A DNA stretch of 64,000 nt from DHVE2 group archaeon (lineage in GTDB: Archaea; Thermoplasmatota; Thermoplasmata; Thermoplasmatales; Aciduliprofundaceae): assembly GCA_026993785.1 (NCBI GenBank), contig JALWRZ010000003.1:186001-250000 (forward strand), read 5' to 3'. Positions 18,801 to 26,513 of this stretch are shown one piece after another; positions within the stretch are counted from its first letter, which is position 1, and each line of letters begins with the position of its first letter. Under the pieces are notes generated by a model. It was not told the origin of the DNA, did no database searches, and saw nothing but the letters and a program-made list of their open reading frames with translations. The position numbers were made by a program, and so were the translations under genes.

Positions 18801-20598
18801 TTGCTCTTTCAAGATATCCCATGATCTCTGCGGTGTTTATACCCTTTTCCTGCAGAAATTTAGCCTCTTCTTCTATTTCTTCTATCCTTTTTCCATACTT
18901 TTCATATTCCAGCTCCTCTATCTTTCTCCGAAGTTTTGTGAATTCATCTACAGCTTTTTTGAGTTCTCCGGACTCCAGTAGGGCTTTTATTTCTTCACCC
19001 ATCTTGGCCATCTCTTCTCCATAATTTTGCAGACTCTCCAGCTGTCCACTTATATACTCATACAGGGAATCGTAGAGCTCGTCTTCAATCTCCCGAAGCG
19101 TTATTATCGCTTCTTTATATATCTCATCCTTGAGTATTTCATCTATTTTCTCCATCTCGCTTTTTATTTCGGAGGACTCAAATCCTATGGCCGCTGCTTT
19201 TTCCAGAAGCCCATTTATATCCTGGTAAAGGGTGAGTGCGATATCTCTCAAGCTTATTTTTATGATGCCCTTCAACTCATCTATTTTCTTCTCCGCCTTC
19301 TCCACGTCTTCATCCAGCAGCCCTTCAATCTCTTTTATTCTGTCATCCACCCCTTCCAGAATGATATTCTCCTTACGAAGATCCTCCAAGGTAGCTTTAA
19401 TTTCCTTTAATTCATTCTCCAGCTGCTGATAGAGATTAAGCCTTCTATCCAGCATATTTATGGCTTCTCTCACAAGATCATAGGCTCTCTTGTGGCGACC
19501 GATCTTCAAAAGATTCTTTGCGTTTTCAATCATCTTCATATAGGATTTTATCTCTATACCCCTCTTCTTTGCTTCTACAAATTTATCACGCATCTCTTTT
19601 ATAACGCTTAGGACTCTCTCCATCTTGAGCTTCTCTGCCTCATCCGTTGCCTCCCTCAGGCTCTGAATTGCCTCCTCGAATTTCTCCTCTTTGATGTATT
19701 TTTCAGCCTCTTCCAGCTTTTTCCATTGCTCTCCCATATCAATCTCCATCATTTTTCCTTCTTCCACCAGCATCCTTGAAATTCCCAGAAGCTTGTTGAA
19801 AAACGCAAGAAATGCCTTCTTCGTGCTATCGTAATATTCCTTTGCCTCTGCCAGGGCCTCCTCATAATTTCCTTCCTCTAGTAAGCGCAGCGCATTTTGT
19901 TTGTTTTCCTCATTTATAGCAAATTTGTAATGTGCTGAAGATGCGATGTCTATAAGTTTATCAGCCTGAACGATTATGTTCTCTACTTCCTTCCTTAATT
20001 TTCCCACGATCTCCTTTTCTAAATTTTCGAGCTCAGCCATGGCCTCAAGGCCCCTTGGCTCAATCTTCTCTACCCTATCTTTAATCCATTCGTAGCCTGG
20101 AATAGAGGCAAATCTCTCAATTAGGCTCAATTTCTTTGCCTCAAACTCGCCCTGGGCGATCTTCTCTATCCGCTCCACAACGGTGCTGAGTATATGAAAG
20201 CTCTCACTCAAGTCTTTATCGAAAAGCTCATCGGCTTTTTTGAGCTCATCATTAATCTCTTCCAGATCTTCTCTTCTTATCTTTTTGAGCATATCTTCAA
20301 TTTTCTTCCTCTCGCTGTCATATTTCTCTCTGCTCAAATTCTTTATTTTCTCTTCCAGAGATTTGAACTTCTTTAGGGCCTCATCGAAATCCCTGAACTC
20401 ATAGGTTTTTTTCGCCTCCTCATAAAGAGAAACTAAGGGAGATGTATCCATCCACTTATCCAACACTTTTATAAATTTATTCAACTTCTCTATGTACTCT
20501 TCACACTTGCTTTTTTTCTCCCGTAAGCTCCTCGCCTTTTTCTCCAGCTCTTTCTCAAGCTTTAGCCTGCTTATATACGGCGTAGGCATTTTTACCAT
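15820..20598 (-). CDS. giant coiled-coil repeat protein with C-terminal RING/PHD-like zinc finger
   Basis: 1,592 residues, no signal peptide or membrane segment. Almost all of residues 1-1430 is charged, Lys/Glu-rich helix. Within it a motif recurs about eleven times (near 347, 471, 585, 647, 713, 836, 901, 960, 1085, 1272, 1392): a small/basic residue, G, hydrophobic, D/E/N, then an amphipathic helix and a TPR-like YxxAhxxhxxh hairpin, e.g. KRGIEIKSYMKMIENAK and RAGMDVKNVLRLFNQAK. Residues ~1435-1530 form a beta-rich CARDB/Ig-like domain. The tail CAFC-x12-CDNC-x4-H-x2-C-x6-CVKC is a C4HC3 RING/PHD-like treble clef. It follows ftsZ by 3 nt and precedes arcS. Start could be 20598 or the better-spaced ATG at 20589. 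Function unknown; a cytoskeletal or scaffold role with FtsZ is inferred from context only. Confidence 0.85.
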   Translation of the reverse strand: MVKMPTPYISRLKLEKELEKKARSLREKKSKCEEYIEKLNKFIKVLDKWMDTSPLVSLYEEAKKTYEFRDFDEALKKFKSLEEKIKNLSREKYDSERKKIEDMLKKIRREDLEEINDELKKADELFDKDLSESFHILSTVVERIEKIAQGEFEAKKLSLIERFASIPGYEWIKDRVEKIEPRGLEAMAELENLEKEIVGKLRKEVENIIVQADKLIDIASSAHYKFAINEENKQNALRLLEEGNYEEALAEAKEYYDSTKKAFLAFFNKLLGISRMLVEEGKMMEIDMGEQWKKLEEAEKYIKEEKFEEAIQSLREATDEAEKLKMERVLSVIKEMRDKFVEAKKRGIEIKSYMKMIENAKNLLKIGRHKRAYDLVREAINMLDRRLNLYQQLENELKEIKATLEDLRKENIILEGVDDRIKEIEGLLDEDVEKAEKKIDELKGIIKISLRDIALTLYQDINGLLEKAAAIGFESSEIKSEMEKIDEILKDEIYKEAIITLREIEDELYDSLYEYISGQLESLQNYGEEMAKMGEEIKALLESGELKKAVDEFTKLRRKIEELEYEKYGKRIEEIEEEAKFLQEKGINTAEIMGYLERAKKELEAKNVKMVESYLSKASNLLTKLRSLSAIELYNSLQRIVESAKNIGVDVEREYGAKLKEIESAMDSKEYEKVIDQASQLKDEIKSLRDKALKAKTLISELENRIKAMEKRGLDTSSLKDELSTLQELFKESKFEEILSAAQKMKDMLKETEMRGKAEKIKESIERGRDILKEIGRLKEYKGMINKFLKSYGKEDLGKIISDGEAILQAIHHEIEKVLKERLDTLEKDIGEFRRKGFYVLAEVEELKKIKELLLGRDYVEAYEKLKKLEKRLEDMKKREKKLREINESIKDRMNFASSLGIDLTTYEKRMSEIYQAPNYRQMEEGVNALLSDLEKDIEGKISEIINGVEKELDKMRKAGEDVTAPESLLTRARSSLANKDYRKALKYALNAMGEIEKFEMQKATAFGILRRIENRMKKMKALMPRDLLKQYQEARALFLKGDYLGAIEKSMDLSEKLWDIERITERIKERNSEIKEMVIKAHRAGMDVKNVLRLFNQAKVEYQKLHYHEAYRIVEECYQEARKLMDTLMEGYKKIYGEILKKIKETNMEEHFQESLEAIEQLFEKEDVEGLKARLSSLKEEVEEKAQERIKGEMDRLDEKIALAKKVLGAEYSQQYEKERERLEEMKNTSLEEFRKGYSQLMERIDQALLEGVKKSIEEFISSLESFEKVGLNVNEYYEKASKMLSQLTGENYADIFQNLEELKAAFHSFAKEYMKSYADSIVEKVEKYSKSLAKEMKERMDKLIQEGNYGELPNIAQEADKFIAEYKLNVQDLNRKVREIKDVMVLARKVGMDIKSYAEELKEVLSNIRDVKKVIGEVNEIEEKLKAAMDKLEPRVSIALDVKGKINGKYQAKVRVKNEGDVAALNVRLSVQGALNTDKPVEIGKIEKGEEKSLDVFLLPGEGEDVKLQAAYSRFDGKDFEKEEHVKIELKKKGFHIEKNKTKVKCAFCRGTILPGMDIVICDNCGAVYHLPCARRSGKCVKCGTLFNFE

Positions 20599-20601
20599 CC
20601 C

Positions 20602-21663
20602 TCACGATATTTTATCAAGAATATGGGGAGGAAGAATCTCGCCTCTTTTCTCCTTAATCTCTCCCACTCCCTCCTCTAAGAAGGGAATTTTTATCCCCGT
20701 TAGAACCACCAGAATTCTCATTCTGCTCTCGAATTCTGGGGATATCCGGGCCCCTATTATTATATTTGAATCTCTCTTAAGAAAAGAAGATATGGCATCT
20801 ATGGCCTTGTACATGGTGGATATGGGTGCATCCTCGCCCACTGTTACATGAATAAGCGCACCGGAAGCCGTGGAATAGTCCATATCCATAACAAAGGGCC
20901 TGTTTAACGCATCCACTACGATCTCTCTTGGGTTACCTATGTCTCCCTCTGAGATTAGTATGGTTGAGAATCCACCATGCTCCATTACTACCTTCAAATC
21001 TGAGATATCCACATTGATGATGGAGGGCTTGGTGACAACATCCACGAAGGACATAATTGTGTAGCTCATAAGCTGGTCCATCACTAAAAATGCCTTTTGA
21101 AGGGGAAGATGGGGAACAATCTCCATGAGTTTATCATTCTCAAGCACTATTATGGTGTTAGAAGCCTCCATAACCCGCAGCAATCCTTTCTTAGCCCTAA
21201 GAAATCTGGCTTTTTCCACCTTGAAGGGAAGCGTGGCTATAGTGATTACGAGTGCTCCACTTTCTCTGGCAAGCTCAGCTATTACCGGTGTGGCCCCTGT
21301 GCCAGTTCCGCCTCCAAGCCCCGTTGCGAGGAAAACTATATCCTCACCTCGAAATATGGTTTTTAATTCCTCTCTCGCAATGAGTGCGCTTCTCTCCCCT
21401 ATCTCCACATCGCCCCCTGTTCCTCTACCCTGTGAGATTTTCTTCAGGAGAATCTTGCGGTCAGCATCCACGATTTTGAGGTGATTTGCATCGGTGTTTA
21501 TTGCAACCGTGGGAACCTTTAACCCCAACTTCTTCATCCTTGTTACCGCATTGCACCCTGCACCGCCTACACCTATCACCATGATCTTGGGCTTTTCCCT
21601 CTCATGAATCTCCTCCAGGACCGTTATCTCAGATACTCTCCTCATAAGGGAGTATATGGTCAC
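20602..21663 (-). CDS. ftsZ: cell division GTPase FtsZ
   Basis: Tubulin-fold GTPase forming the division ring. The 353 residues include MVIGVGGAGCNAVTRM, the tubulin signature ATGLGGGTGTGATPVIAELA (about 112-131), and the T7-region equivalent with NVDISDLKVVMEHGG. It has the bacterial/archaeal FtsZ form rather than CetZ. Starts at GTG 21663, 1 nt after the stop of the ribbon-helix-helix gene and served by GGAGG about 9 nt upstream; an in-frame ATG at 21645 is an alternative. Pairing with a small RHH protein recalls the haloarchaeal cdrS-ftsZ2 operon, so FtsZ2 is the likely paralog. The C-terminus is short, without an obvious long tail. Confidence 0.93.
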   Translation of the reverse strand: MTIYSLMRRVSEITVLEEIHEREKPKIMVIGVGGAGCNAVTRMKKLGLKVPTVAINTDANHLKIVDADRKILLKKISQGRGTGGDVEIGERSALIAREELKTIFRGEDIVFLATGLGGGTGTGATPVIAELARESGALVITIATLPFKVEKARFLRAKKGLLRVMEASNTIIVLENDKLMEIVPHLPLQKAFLVMDQLMSYTIMSFVDVVTKPSIINVDISDLKVVMEHGGFSTILISEGDIGNPREIVVDALNRPFVMDMDYSTASGALIHVTVGEDAPISTMYKAIDAISSFLKRDSNIIIGARISPEFESRMRILVVLTGIKIPFLEEGVGEIKEKRGEILPPHILDKIS

Positions 21664-21664
21664 C

Positions 21665-22015
21665 CTAGCTCTCCTCCTTGATTATCTCCTTCTTTATTTC
21701 TCTCTCTATGCTCTCCCTTGCCAGCTCCGAAATCTGGCGACGCACATACTCCCGCACCGCGGTGCGGATGGCATCATCCAAATCCACGGCATCTCCAGCA
21801 TCCACCAGCTTAACAAGCATGGCAACGGTGCTCTTGGGTAGATCAACGCTCACCTTCTCTATGTTTTTGGGGGCGAATTTTTCAGCAAGAAAATTCTCAA
21901 TGGCTGTCCTCACAACATCAGACAGATTTTTATACTCTCCGCTCTTCACAAGCTCTTCTAGTTTTTCCGCCGCAGCACGGGATAGCCTTATAGTTATCCT
22001 TATCGAATCTGACAT
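21665..22015 (-). CDS. tandem ribbon-helix-helix DNA-binding protein (CdrS-like context)
   Basis: 116 residues with two consecutive RHH units: residues ~4-45 (IRITIRLSRAAAEKLEELV ... LSDVVRTAIENFLAEK) and ~53-95 (VSVDLPKSTVAMLVKLV ... LDDAIRTAVREYVRRQ), then a charged helix. A single chain holding two RHH units could bind DNA as a pseudodimer. First gene of an operon with ftsZ. In haloarchaea an RHH regulator (CdrS) is co-transcribed with ftsZ2 and controls division genes; the equivalence is inferred from position and fold. Candidate operator lies in its own promoter. Confidence 0.8.
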   Translation of the reverse strand: MSDSIRITIRLSRAAAEKLEELVKSGEYKNLSDVVRTAIENFLAEKFAPKNIEKVSVDLPKSTVAMLVKLVDAGDAVDLDDAIRTAVREYVRRQISELARESIEREIKKEIIKEES

Positions 22016-22048
22016 AATAATGCCCCTTTTTCCTTTTTGTCTGACAAT

Positions 22049-22076
22049 AAGTATCGCCTAATACCTATATATACTT
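22049..22076 (-). promoter_or_regulatory. promoter with inverted repeats before RHH-ftsZ operon
   Basis: Minus strand reads GGAAAAG (BRE) then TATATATAGG (TATA, 22064-22073), overlapping an outer AAGTAT...ATACTT inverted repeat (22049-22054 with 22071-22076) and an inner GTAT-N6-ATAC (22051-22064). Such symmetry over a TATA box suits an autoregulatory RHH repressor. Confidence 0.45.
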
Positions 22077-22154
22077 TTCCAAAAAATTTTAACTCATCAA
22101 GCCTAAAATTTTCACAAAATAGGGAAAAGTTGGGTGGTTATTAGACTTATCTGG

Positions 22155-22721
22155 CTACTTCTTGACTAGATTTAGGAAGTTGCGGAAAATTTCCTCGCCG
22201 TATTGGGTGTGCTCAACCTCAGGGTGAAACTGAACACCGTAAATTTCCTTTCTCTTGTGCTTTATTGCCTGGTATCTGCAGGTATCTGAGTGGGCAAGGG
22301 GTATAAGAGATTCGCCCAGTTCCTTTATTTCATCGTTGTGGCTCTCCCACGCTATTATTTTGTCAGGTAAGCCTTCAAAAATCTCATTATGCTCATCTAT
22401 CCATACCTCAGTTTTCCCGTATTCGGGATACTTGGCAGGGCCGCATTTTCCGCCGAAATGTTCCGCAATTAGTTGTGCTCCAACACAAATACCGAGAATG
22501 GGAATATTCAGTTCATCAAGGTAGCGAGGCTGCTCTCCGAGCTTGTGTTTTTCGTAGGATATGCTCGGTGCTCCTCCTGATAAAACTAGAGCGTCCGCAT
22601 CACTCAATTTTTCTATGGGTGTATCGTTGGGGACGATCACGGCATCCACATCAAGGTATTTTAGGACTCTCCACTCTCTGTGGGTCCACTGCCCACCGTT
22701 ATCCACAACATAAACCTTCAT
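22155..22721 (-). CDS. guaAA: GMP synthase glutamine amidotransferase subunit
   Basis: Class I amidotransferase that supplies ammonia to a separate GMP synthase ATPase subunit, the usual split arrangement in archaea. About 188 residues with VDNGGQWTHREWR, the nucleophile elbow GICVGAQLIAEHFGG (catalytic Cys), and the His-Glu pair in GVQFHPEVEHT. ATG 22721 is preceded by AAGTGAT; an in-frame GTG at 22730 overlaps the tfb stop. The ATP-pyrophosphatase subunit is not in the window. Confidence 0.9.
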   Translation of the reverse strand: MKVYVVDNGGQWTHREWRVLKYLDVDAVIVPNDTPIEKLSDADALVLSGGAPSISYEKHKLGEQPRYLDELNIPILGICVGAQLIAEHFGGKCGPAKYPEYGKTEVWIDEHNEIFEGLPDKIIAWESHNDEIKELGESLIPLAHSDTCRYQAIKHKRKEIYGVQFHPEVEHTQYGEEIFRNFLNLVKK

Positions 22722-22726
22722 AACAA

Positions 22727-23656
22727 TCACTTGGGAATCTCCACATTGAGCGCTGTGGAAATCTCCTTGTAACGATTTCTTATGGTTACCTCCGTAACGC
22801 CAGCAACCTCTGCGATTTCTTTCTGAGTTCTTGGCTCATTTAGAAGATTCGCAGCAATATATATGGCGGCCGCCGCAACCCCTGTGGGACCCTTGCCTGA
22901 AGTGATGCCAAGCTCTTTGGCCTTCTGAACTATTTCCTCGGCCTTCATAACCACGTTCTTATCCAGCCTGAGCTTGCTGCAGAACTGCGTTATATAGGAA
23001 TTTGCGGTAGTAGGCTTGAGATTAAGATTAAGTTCCTTCGTCAGATGTCGATAGGCTCTTCCAATCTTCTTCTTGTTGAGCTCGCTGGCCTTGGCAACCT
23101 CGTCCAGGGTTCTTGGCATACCGATCTTTCGGCAGGCAGCATAGATACTCGCAGCCACTATGCTTTCAATACTCCTCCCTCGAATGAGATTTTTCTCAAC
23201 AGCCTTCCTATAAATAATGGCGGCGGTCTCTCTCACATCCTTGGGCAAACCCATCTTGCTTGATACATTATTTAGCTCCTGCAATGCAACGGATAGATTT
23301 CTTTCGGCGGCATTACTTACACGGATTCTCTGGTGCCATTTTCTCACACGATAAATTTGAGCACGATTTTTGTGTGGAATCCTCTTACCGTAGGAATCCT
23401 TATTGCTCCAAGAAATCTCCGTGGCGAGACCCTTGTCATGGGAGAGAAATGTGAGCGGCGCACCTGTCCTTGCTCTCTTTTCATCCTGTTCCGCATCAAA
23501 AGCACGCCATTCAGGACCCTGATCAATGAAGGAATCTTCAATCACATACCCGCAATCACCACAAACCAGTTCCCCCCTCTCATAATCCCATATTAGATGT
23601 GTGGAGCCGCACTCTGGGCATCTCATTATAACTTCTTCTCTAGGTCTTTTTGCCAT
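22727..23656 (-). CDS. tfb: transcription initiation factor TFB
   Basis: TFIIB homologue that recruits RNA polymerase to TBP-bound promoters. About 310 residues: N-terminal zinc ribbon [25 protein letters not shown]-finger region [13 protein letters not shown], linker, and two cyclin folds (from ~115 and ~210) with [20 protein letters not shown] and [20 protein letters not shown]. Several starts are possible: ATG 23668, ATG 23656 preceded by GGGTGAT, or ATG 23626 if the TATA at 23667-23674 sets initiation near 23645. Upstream of guaAA with a 5-nt gap. Confidence 0.93.
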   Translation of the reverse strand: MAKRPREEVIMRCPECGSTHLIWDYERGELVCGDCGYVIEDSFIDQGPEWRAFDAEQDEKRARTGAPLTFLSHDKGLATEISWSNKDSYGKRIPHKNRAQIYRVRKWHQRIRVSNAAERNLSVALQELNNVSSKMGLPKDVRETAAIIYRKAVEKNLIRGRSIESIVAASIYAACRKIGMPRTLDEVAKASELNKKKIGRAYRHLTKELNLNLKPTTANSYITQFCSKLRLDKNVVMKAEEIVQKAKELGITSGKGPTGVAAAAIYIAANLLNEPRTQKEIAEVAGVTEVTIRNRYKEISTALNVEIPK

Positions 23657-23720
23657 CCTATCACCCATATAAATTTTTCTGTGCGTAAATGCGTAGCGGT
23701 CATCCTATTTAAAGGTTTTG

Positions 23721-24644
23721 TCACCTTGCTTGGTAGCCAAGTTTCTTTCTCTGCAGCAGAAGAAGTGTAAATGTAAGTGGGCCTAAAATAGCTTCTCCCC
23801 GTATCCCATTTATCTCCAGCACGATATCATAGGGTACGAACCAGAAAAAGAGAAAGCCTAAAATTAGATCATATTTTCCTCTCTCTGTGAGATATGCGGG
23901 ATGAGAATAAAAATGCAAAACCAATAAAATTCCGAGTATCGCAGGAACCAAAGGATGGATGGAAGAATGTGGAAAAGCGGTGAAAATCAGAAAGAGGGAT
24001 GCACCTATTCCCGCACCGTAAACTGCAGGGTGTTTGTGGGCGAGACTTTTTTTAAAGAAGCTTTTTATTTTAATCTTTCTTGCTAAGAAAAGAAAGATTA
24101 GGAGTGAAATTATCGCCAGGAAATACTGGACTGGGGGTGGATTATAAGGCACCAGGAAGAAATACAAAAAGATAGAAGCTGTGCTTATGGACACGAAGAG
24201 CAGAGAGATTCCGCGTCTTCCAAGCAAAGGCTTATCCTTTAAATCTGGAAATATCGCATCTAAAACCATAATGGGTGCGGTTATGCTCATCAGCGAATGA
24301 AATATGGTGAGCCATATGGCCCAGGCTCCATTAATTCCCCAAACTCGACCGTAGTGGGCAAAAGCATCCAAATCGGGCCAGGCGGGGTTGAACCAAGATT
24401 TTATTACGATACCTTCCTCGAATATTCCGTATACGAAGCCAAGCATCATAAGACGCAGATAATTGCGACCCCACCTCACCCAGGCTTCCCGTGCAAGTAG
24501 AACCCCCGCACCATAGAAAGCCCAGAGAAATATGAAAGATAAAGGATTTATGAACTCCAGCGGTGGAGTAGAACCGCTAAGAACCTCTGCGAAAAATGGC
24601 GAAAGAAGGGAGAGAAGAATCGTTGCTAAAGTTTTTCTCTTCAC
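23721..24644 (-). CDS. polytopic membrane protein, unknown function
   Basis: 307 residues, GTG start, roughly nine predicted membrane segments. Distinctive segments are LGFVYGIFEEGIVIKSWFNPAW (acidic pair at a membrane boundary) and an Arg/Lys-rich loop RKIKIKSFFKKSLAHKHPA near the middle. The FEEG element is reminiscent of CPBP-type membrane proteases, but the expected following Arg and later His motifs are not convincing, so no family is assigned. It stands alone between tfb and the accessory region. Confidence 0.7.
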   Translation of the reverse strand: MKRKTLATILLSLLSPFFAEVLSGSTPPLEFINPLSFIFLWAFYGAGVLLAREAWVRWGRNYLRLMMLGFVYGIFEEGIVIKSWFNPAWPDLDAFAHYGRVWGINGAWAIWLTIFHSLMSITAPIMVLDAIFPDLKDKPLLGRRGISLLFVSISTASIFLYFFLVPYNPPPVQYFLAIISLLIFLFLARKIKIKSFFKKSLAHKHPAVYGAGIGASLFLIFTAFPHSSIHPLVPAILGILLVLHFYSHPAYLTERGKYDLILGFLFFWFVPYDIVLEINGIRGEAILGPLTFTLLLLQRKKLGYQAR

Positions 24645-25067
24645 GGAAGCCTATGCGAGAGAGGAATATTAAGGTTTTTGGAACCTTTTACTTTTCAAAG
24701 GAGAAGTTCAAGAAATTTGACTTTAAGTCCTAGAGTAAAAAAGATATGAGGAAAGGGGGTGCTTACAGGTATAGCAAAGAGAAAGAGTTACTGGAGCAGT
24801 ATGGCAGGAATTCATGCTTATGAAATAACTTTTAAGGCAACGCAAAATGGCGCATTCTCCTTTATCCAGAGATGCTGAACGCAAAGAGCTTCCTGCTTCA
24901 TTGAGAGAACTTACCCACACCGATGTAGGATATGGCTCGGAGTAGTAGCCTTCTCCACCTTCCGGAAGGGGATCTTCCGTCTAAGGAGTTAAAGAGATAC
25001 GAACAGCGATTATTGAGATACGCCTAGGGCATAAGGCTACATCGCAGAGATGCAGATTTCGAATATT
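24645..25067. other. intergenic stretch without a recognisable gene
   Basis: About 420 bp. Short open stretches occur in several frames but all are broken by stops. On the plus strand one begins at 24748 with MRKGGAYRYSKEKELLEQYG before a stop, and another near 24955-25020 reads LHLPEGDLPSKELKRYEQR. They might be scraps of a dead gene; no family was recognised. Confidence 0.4.
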
Positions 25068-25079
25068 CTAAAGTTCCAT

Positions 25080-25277
25080 GGCTGAGCACCCAAATTTTGG
25101 CTCGCCTCCAATAGCCGCTAGATCCCTATGGATATTTTCAAGATTCATATTTTGGTTGTATACCCCAGATGTAGTATGGAATATCACCTCCAACCTGCCA
25201 GCAGTGATCCTCATAAACAATGATTGATAACACAATGATTTATCGAAATCCCTATGCCTACTATTTTTCCAGTTCAT
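25080..25277 (-). pseudogene. decayed copy of the small membrane-anchored protein family
   Basis: The first ~75 nt match the 5' end of the gene starting at 26507 almost base for base (ATGAACTGGAAAA onward), but one extra A after codon 4 shifts the frame and similarity fades after the membrane segment. It is a 5' remnant of a third paralog in this tandem cluster. The downstream limit is uncertain. Confidence 0.65.
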
Positions 25278-25298
25278 TTTTTATCACTCAGAAGGCGG

Positions 25299-25895
25299 CT
25301 AAGAGGCATGATAATGCCAAGACACTATGGGCCAGACATAGTAATCTCCATTTTTTCCTTCAATGATATCTTTACGATCTTTCAGTTCATTGAGAATTTC
25401 CGGCGTTACCCTAACATAAGGCGGAGGTATCTTTGCTACCGCATGCGAGACCCCAAAGGTAAATGGGCCGGATTTGCATTCCTTCCATGGATATCCTGTA
25501 ATTATAGATAATGAGAAATTCAAGTAATCGGTATAATTATAACACACCTTGCGGATTATGAGTCTATCTCCTATGGATAGGGCTGCGTTATTATCTCTAT
25601 CTTCATATACTATGCCAGAGCCATTAAAAGGAAAATCGGTATGTGGTTCTATTAGTGAGTACAATGGTATGGTTAAATTTTTCATGGTAACCATATCACC
25701 ATTCCTAAACGCCCTACCGCTTATATTTTCTATTTCCAACACTATTACATTTTCGTCATCTTGAATTATTTTCAATTTCCAGCCGAAAAGATATGCTGGC
25801 GGCGTTTCCATTTTCTGATTTCCGAATAATGAGAATAAAACAATGCCAGTTAATATTATAATGATTGCTATTGCCCCCAACTTTTTCCACTTCAT
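25299..25895 (-). CDS. membrane-anchored extracytoplasmic protein, paralog 1
   Basis: 198 residues: MKWKK, a single N-terminal membrane helix (~6-26), then an extracytoplasmic beta-rich domain starting PPAYLFGWKLKIIQDDENVIVLEIEN. Near the middle is IVYEDRDNNAALSIGDRLII, an acidic loop like calcium loops. Shares order and motifs with the neighbour at 25902-26507 (TPP-Y-F-WKL-I, LEIENI, SLSIITGYPWK, AKIPPPYVRVTPEILNE). Function unknown. The C-terminal ~25 residues diverge from the paralog. Confidence 0.75.
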   Translation of the reverse strand: MKWKKLGAIAIIIILTGIVLFSLFGNQKMETPPAYLFGWKLKIIQDDENVIVLEIENISGRAFRNGDMVTMKNLTIPLYSLIEPHTDFPFNGSGIVYEDRDNNAALSIGDRLIIRKVCYNYTDYLNFSLSIITGYPWKECKSGPFTFGVSHAVAKIPPPYVRVTPEILNELKDRKDIIEGKNGDYYVWPIVSWHYHAS

Positions 25896-25901
25896 TTTTT
25901 A

Positions 25902-26507
25902 TCATCCGCCTCGCAACCGGATCTCTTCGAGCCAATATTTGTGTTCTTTCCATACATGATCCTCATAGTCATAAATTTCATTGAGTACTGCAGGTGTTAC
26001 CTTTACATATGGAGGTGGAACCTTAGCGATGGCCACATCAACACCAAATATACCGAATCTGAAACTCAACTTTTTCCATGGATTTCCAGTTATTATGATA
26101 AGACTGTAGTTGAGATAATTCCCCATCTTAACGGTAGTTTTATTGATTATCACTCTATCTCCGATGGATACAAAACCATCGTAATCTCTATCCTCGTAGA
26201 TAACATAAGAGGAATTGAATGGATATCTAACGGGCTCTCCGCTGGAAACGTCAATCACCGAGTAAAGCGGAATCGGGGACTCGTTTGTTATGTCCACGCA
26301 AAATTCACTGCTCTCTGTATTCAGCGCCTTTATTGTTATGTTTTCTATCTCAAGAATTATTGTGGTATCGTTCTCCCCCACTATGCTTAATTTCCAAGAA
26401 AATACATAAGGCGGTGGGGTCTGTGCAGATTGCGTGGCAAATCCATATACAATGATGAATAGCACAATAATTATTGAAATCGCTATACCCACTATTTTCC
26501 AGTTCAT
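25902..26507 (-). CDS. membrane-anchored extracytoplasmic protein, paralog 2
   Basis: 201 residues with an N-terminal membrane anchor (~4-23), then PPPYVFSWKLSIVGENDTTI and the acidic loop VIYEDRDYDGFVSIGDRVII (DxDxDG-like, possibly calcium-binding), ending with AKVPPPYVKVTPAVLNEIYD. Paralogous to the genes on its downstream side, one of which is a remnant, so the family expanded here by tandem duplication. Six nt separate it from each intact neighbour. No known family recognised. Confidence 0.75.
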   Translation of the reverse strand: MNWKIVGIAISIIIVLFIIVYGFATQSAQTPPPYVFSWKLSIVGENDTTIILEIENITIKALNTESSEFCVDITNESPIPLYSVIDVSSGEPVRYPFNSSYVIYEDRDYDGFVSIGDRVIINKTTVKMGNYLNYSLIIITGNPWKKLSFRFGIFGVDVAIAKVPPPYVKVTPAVLNEIYDYEDHVWKEHKYWLEEIRLRGG

Positions 26508-26513
26508 TTCTCA

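Noticed and set aside
15820-20598. Repetitive-looking DNA considered as a CRISPR or tandem DNA repeat
   Set aside because: The periodicity is in the protein (helical repeats); the DNA has no exact direct repeats or spacers. No CRISPR array was seen anywhere in the window.
24723-24920. 65-codon minus-strand frame in the intergenic stretch
   Set aside because: Cys/Ser-rich with no family resemblance and no convincing start signals.
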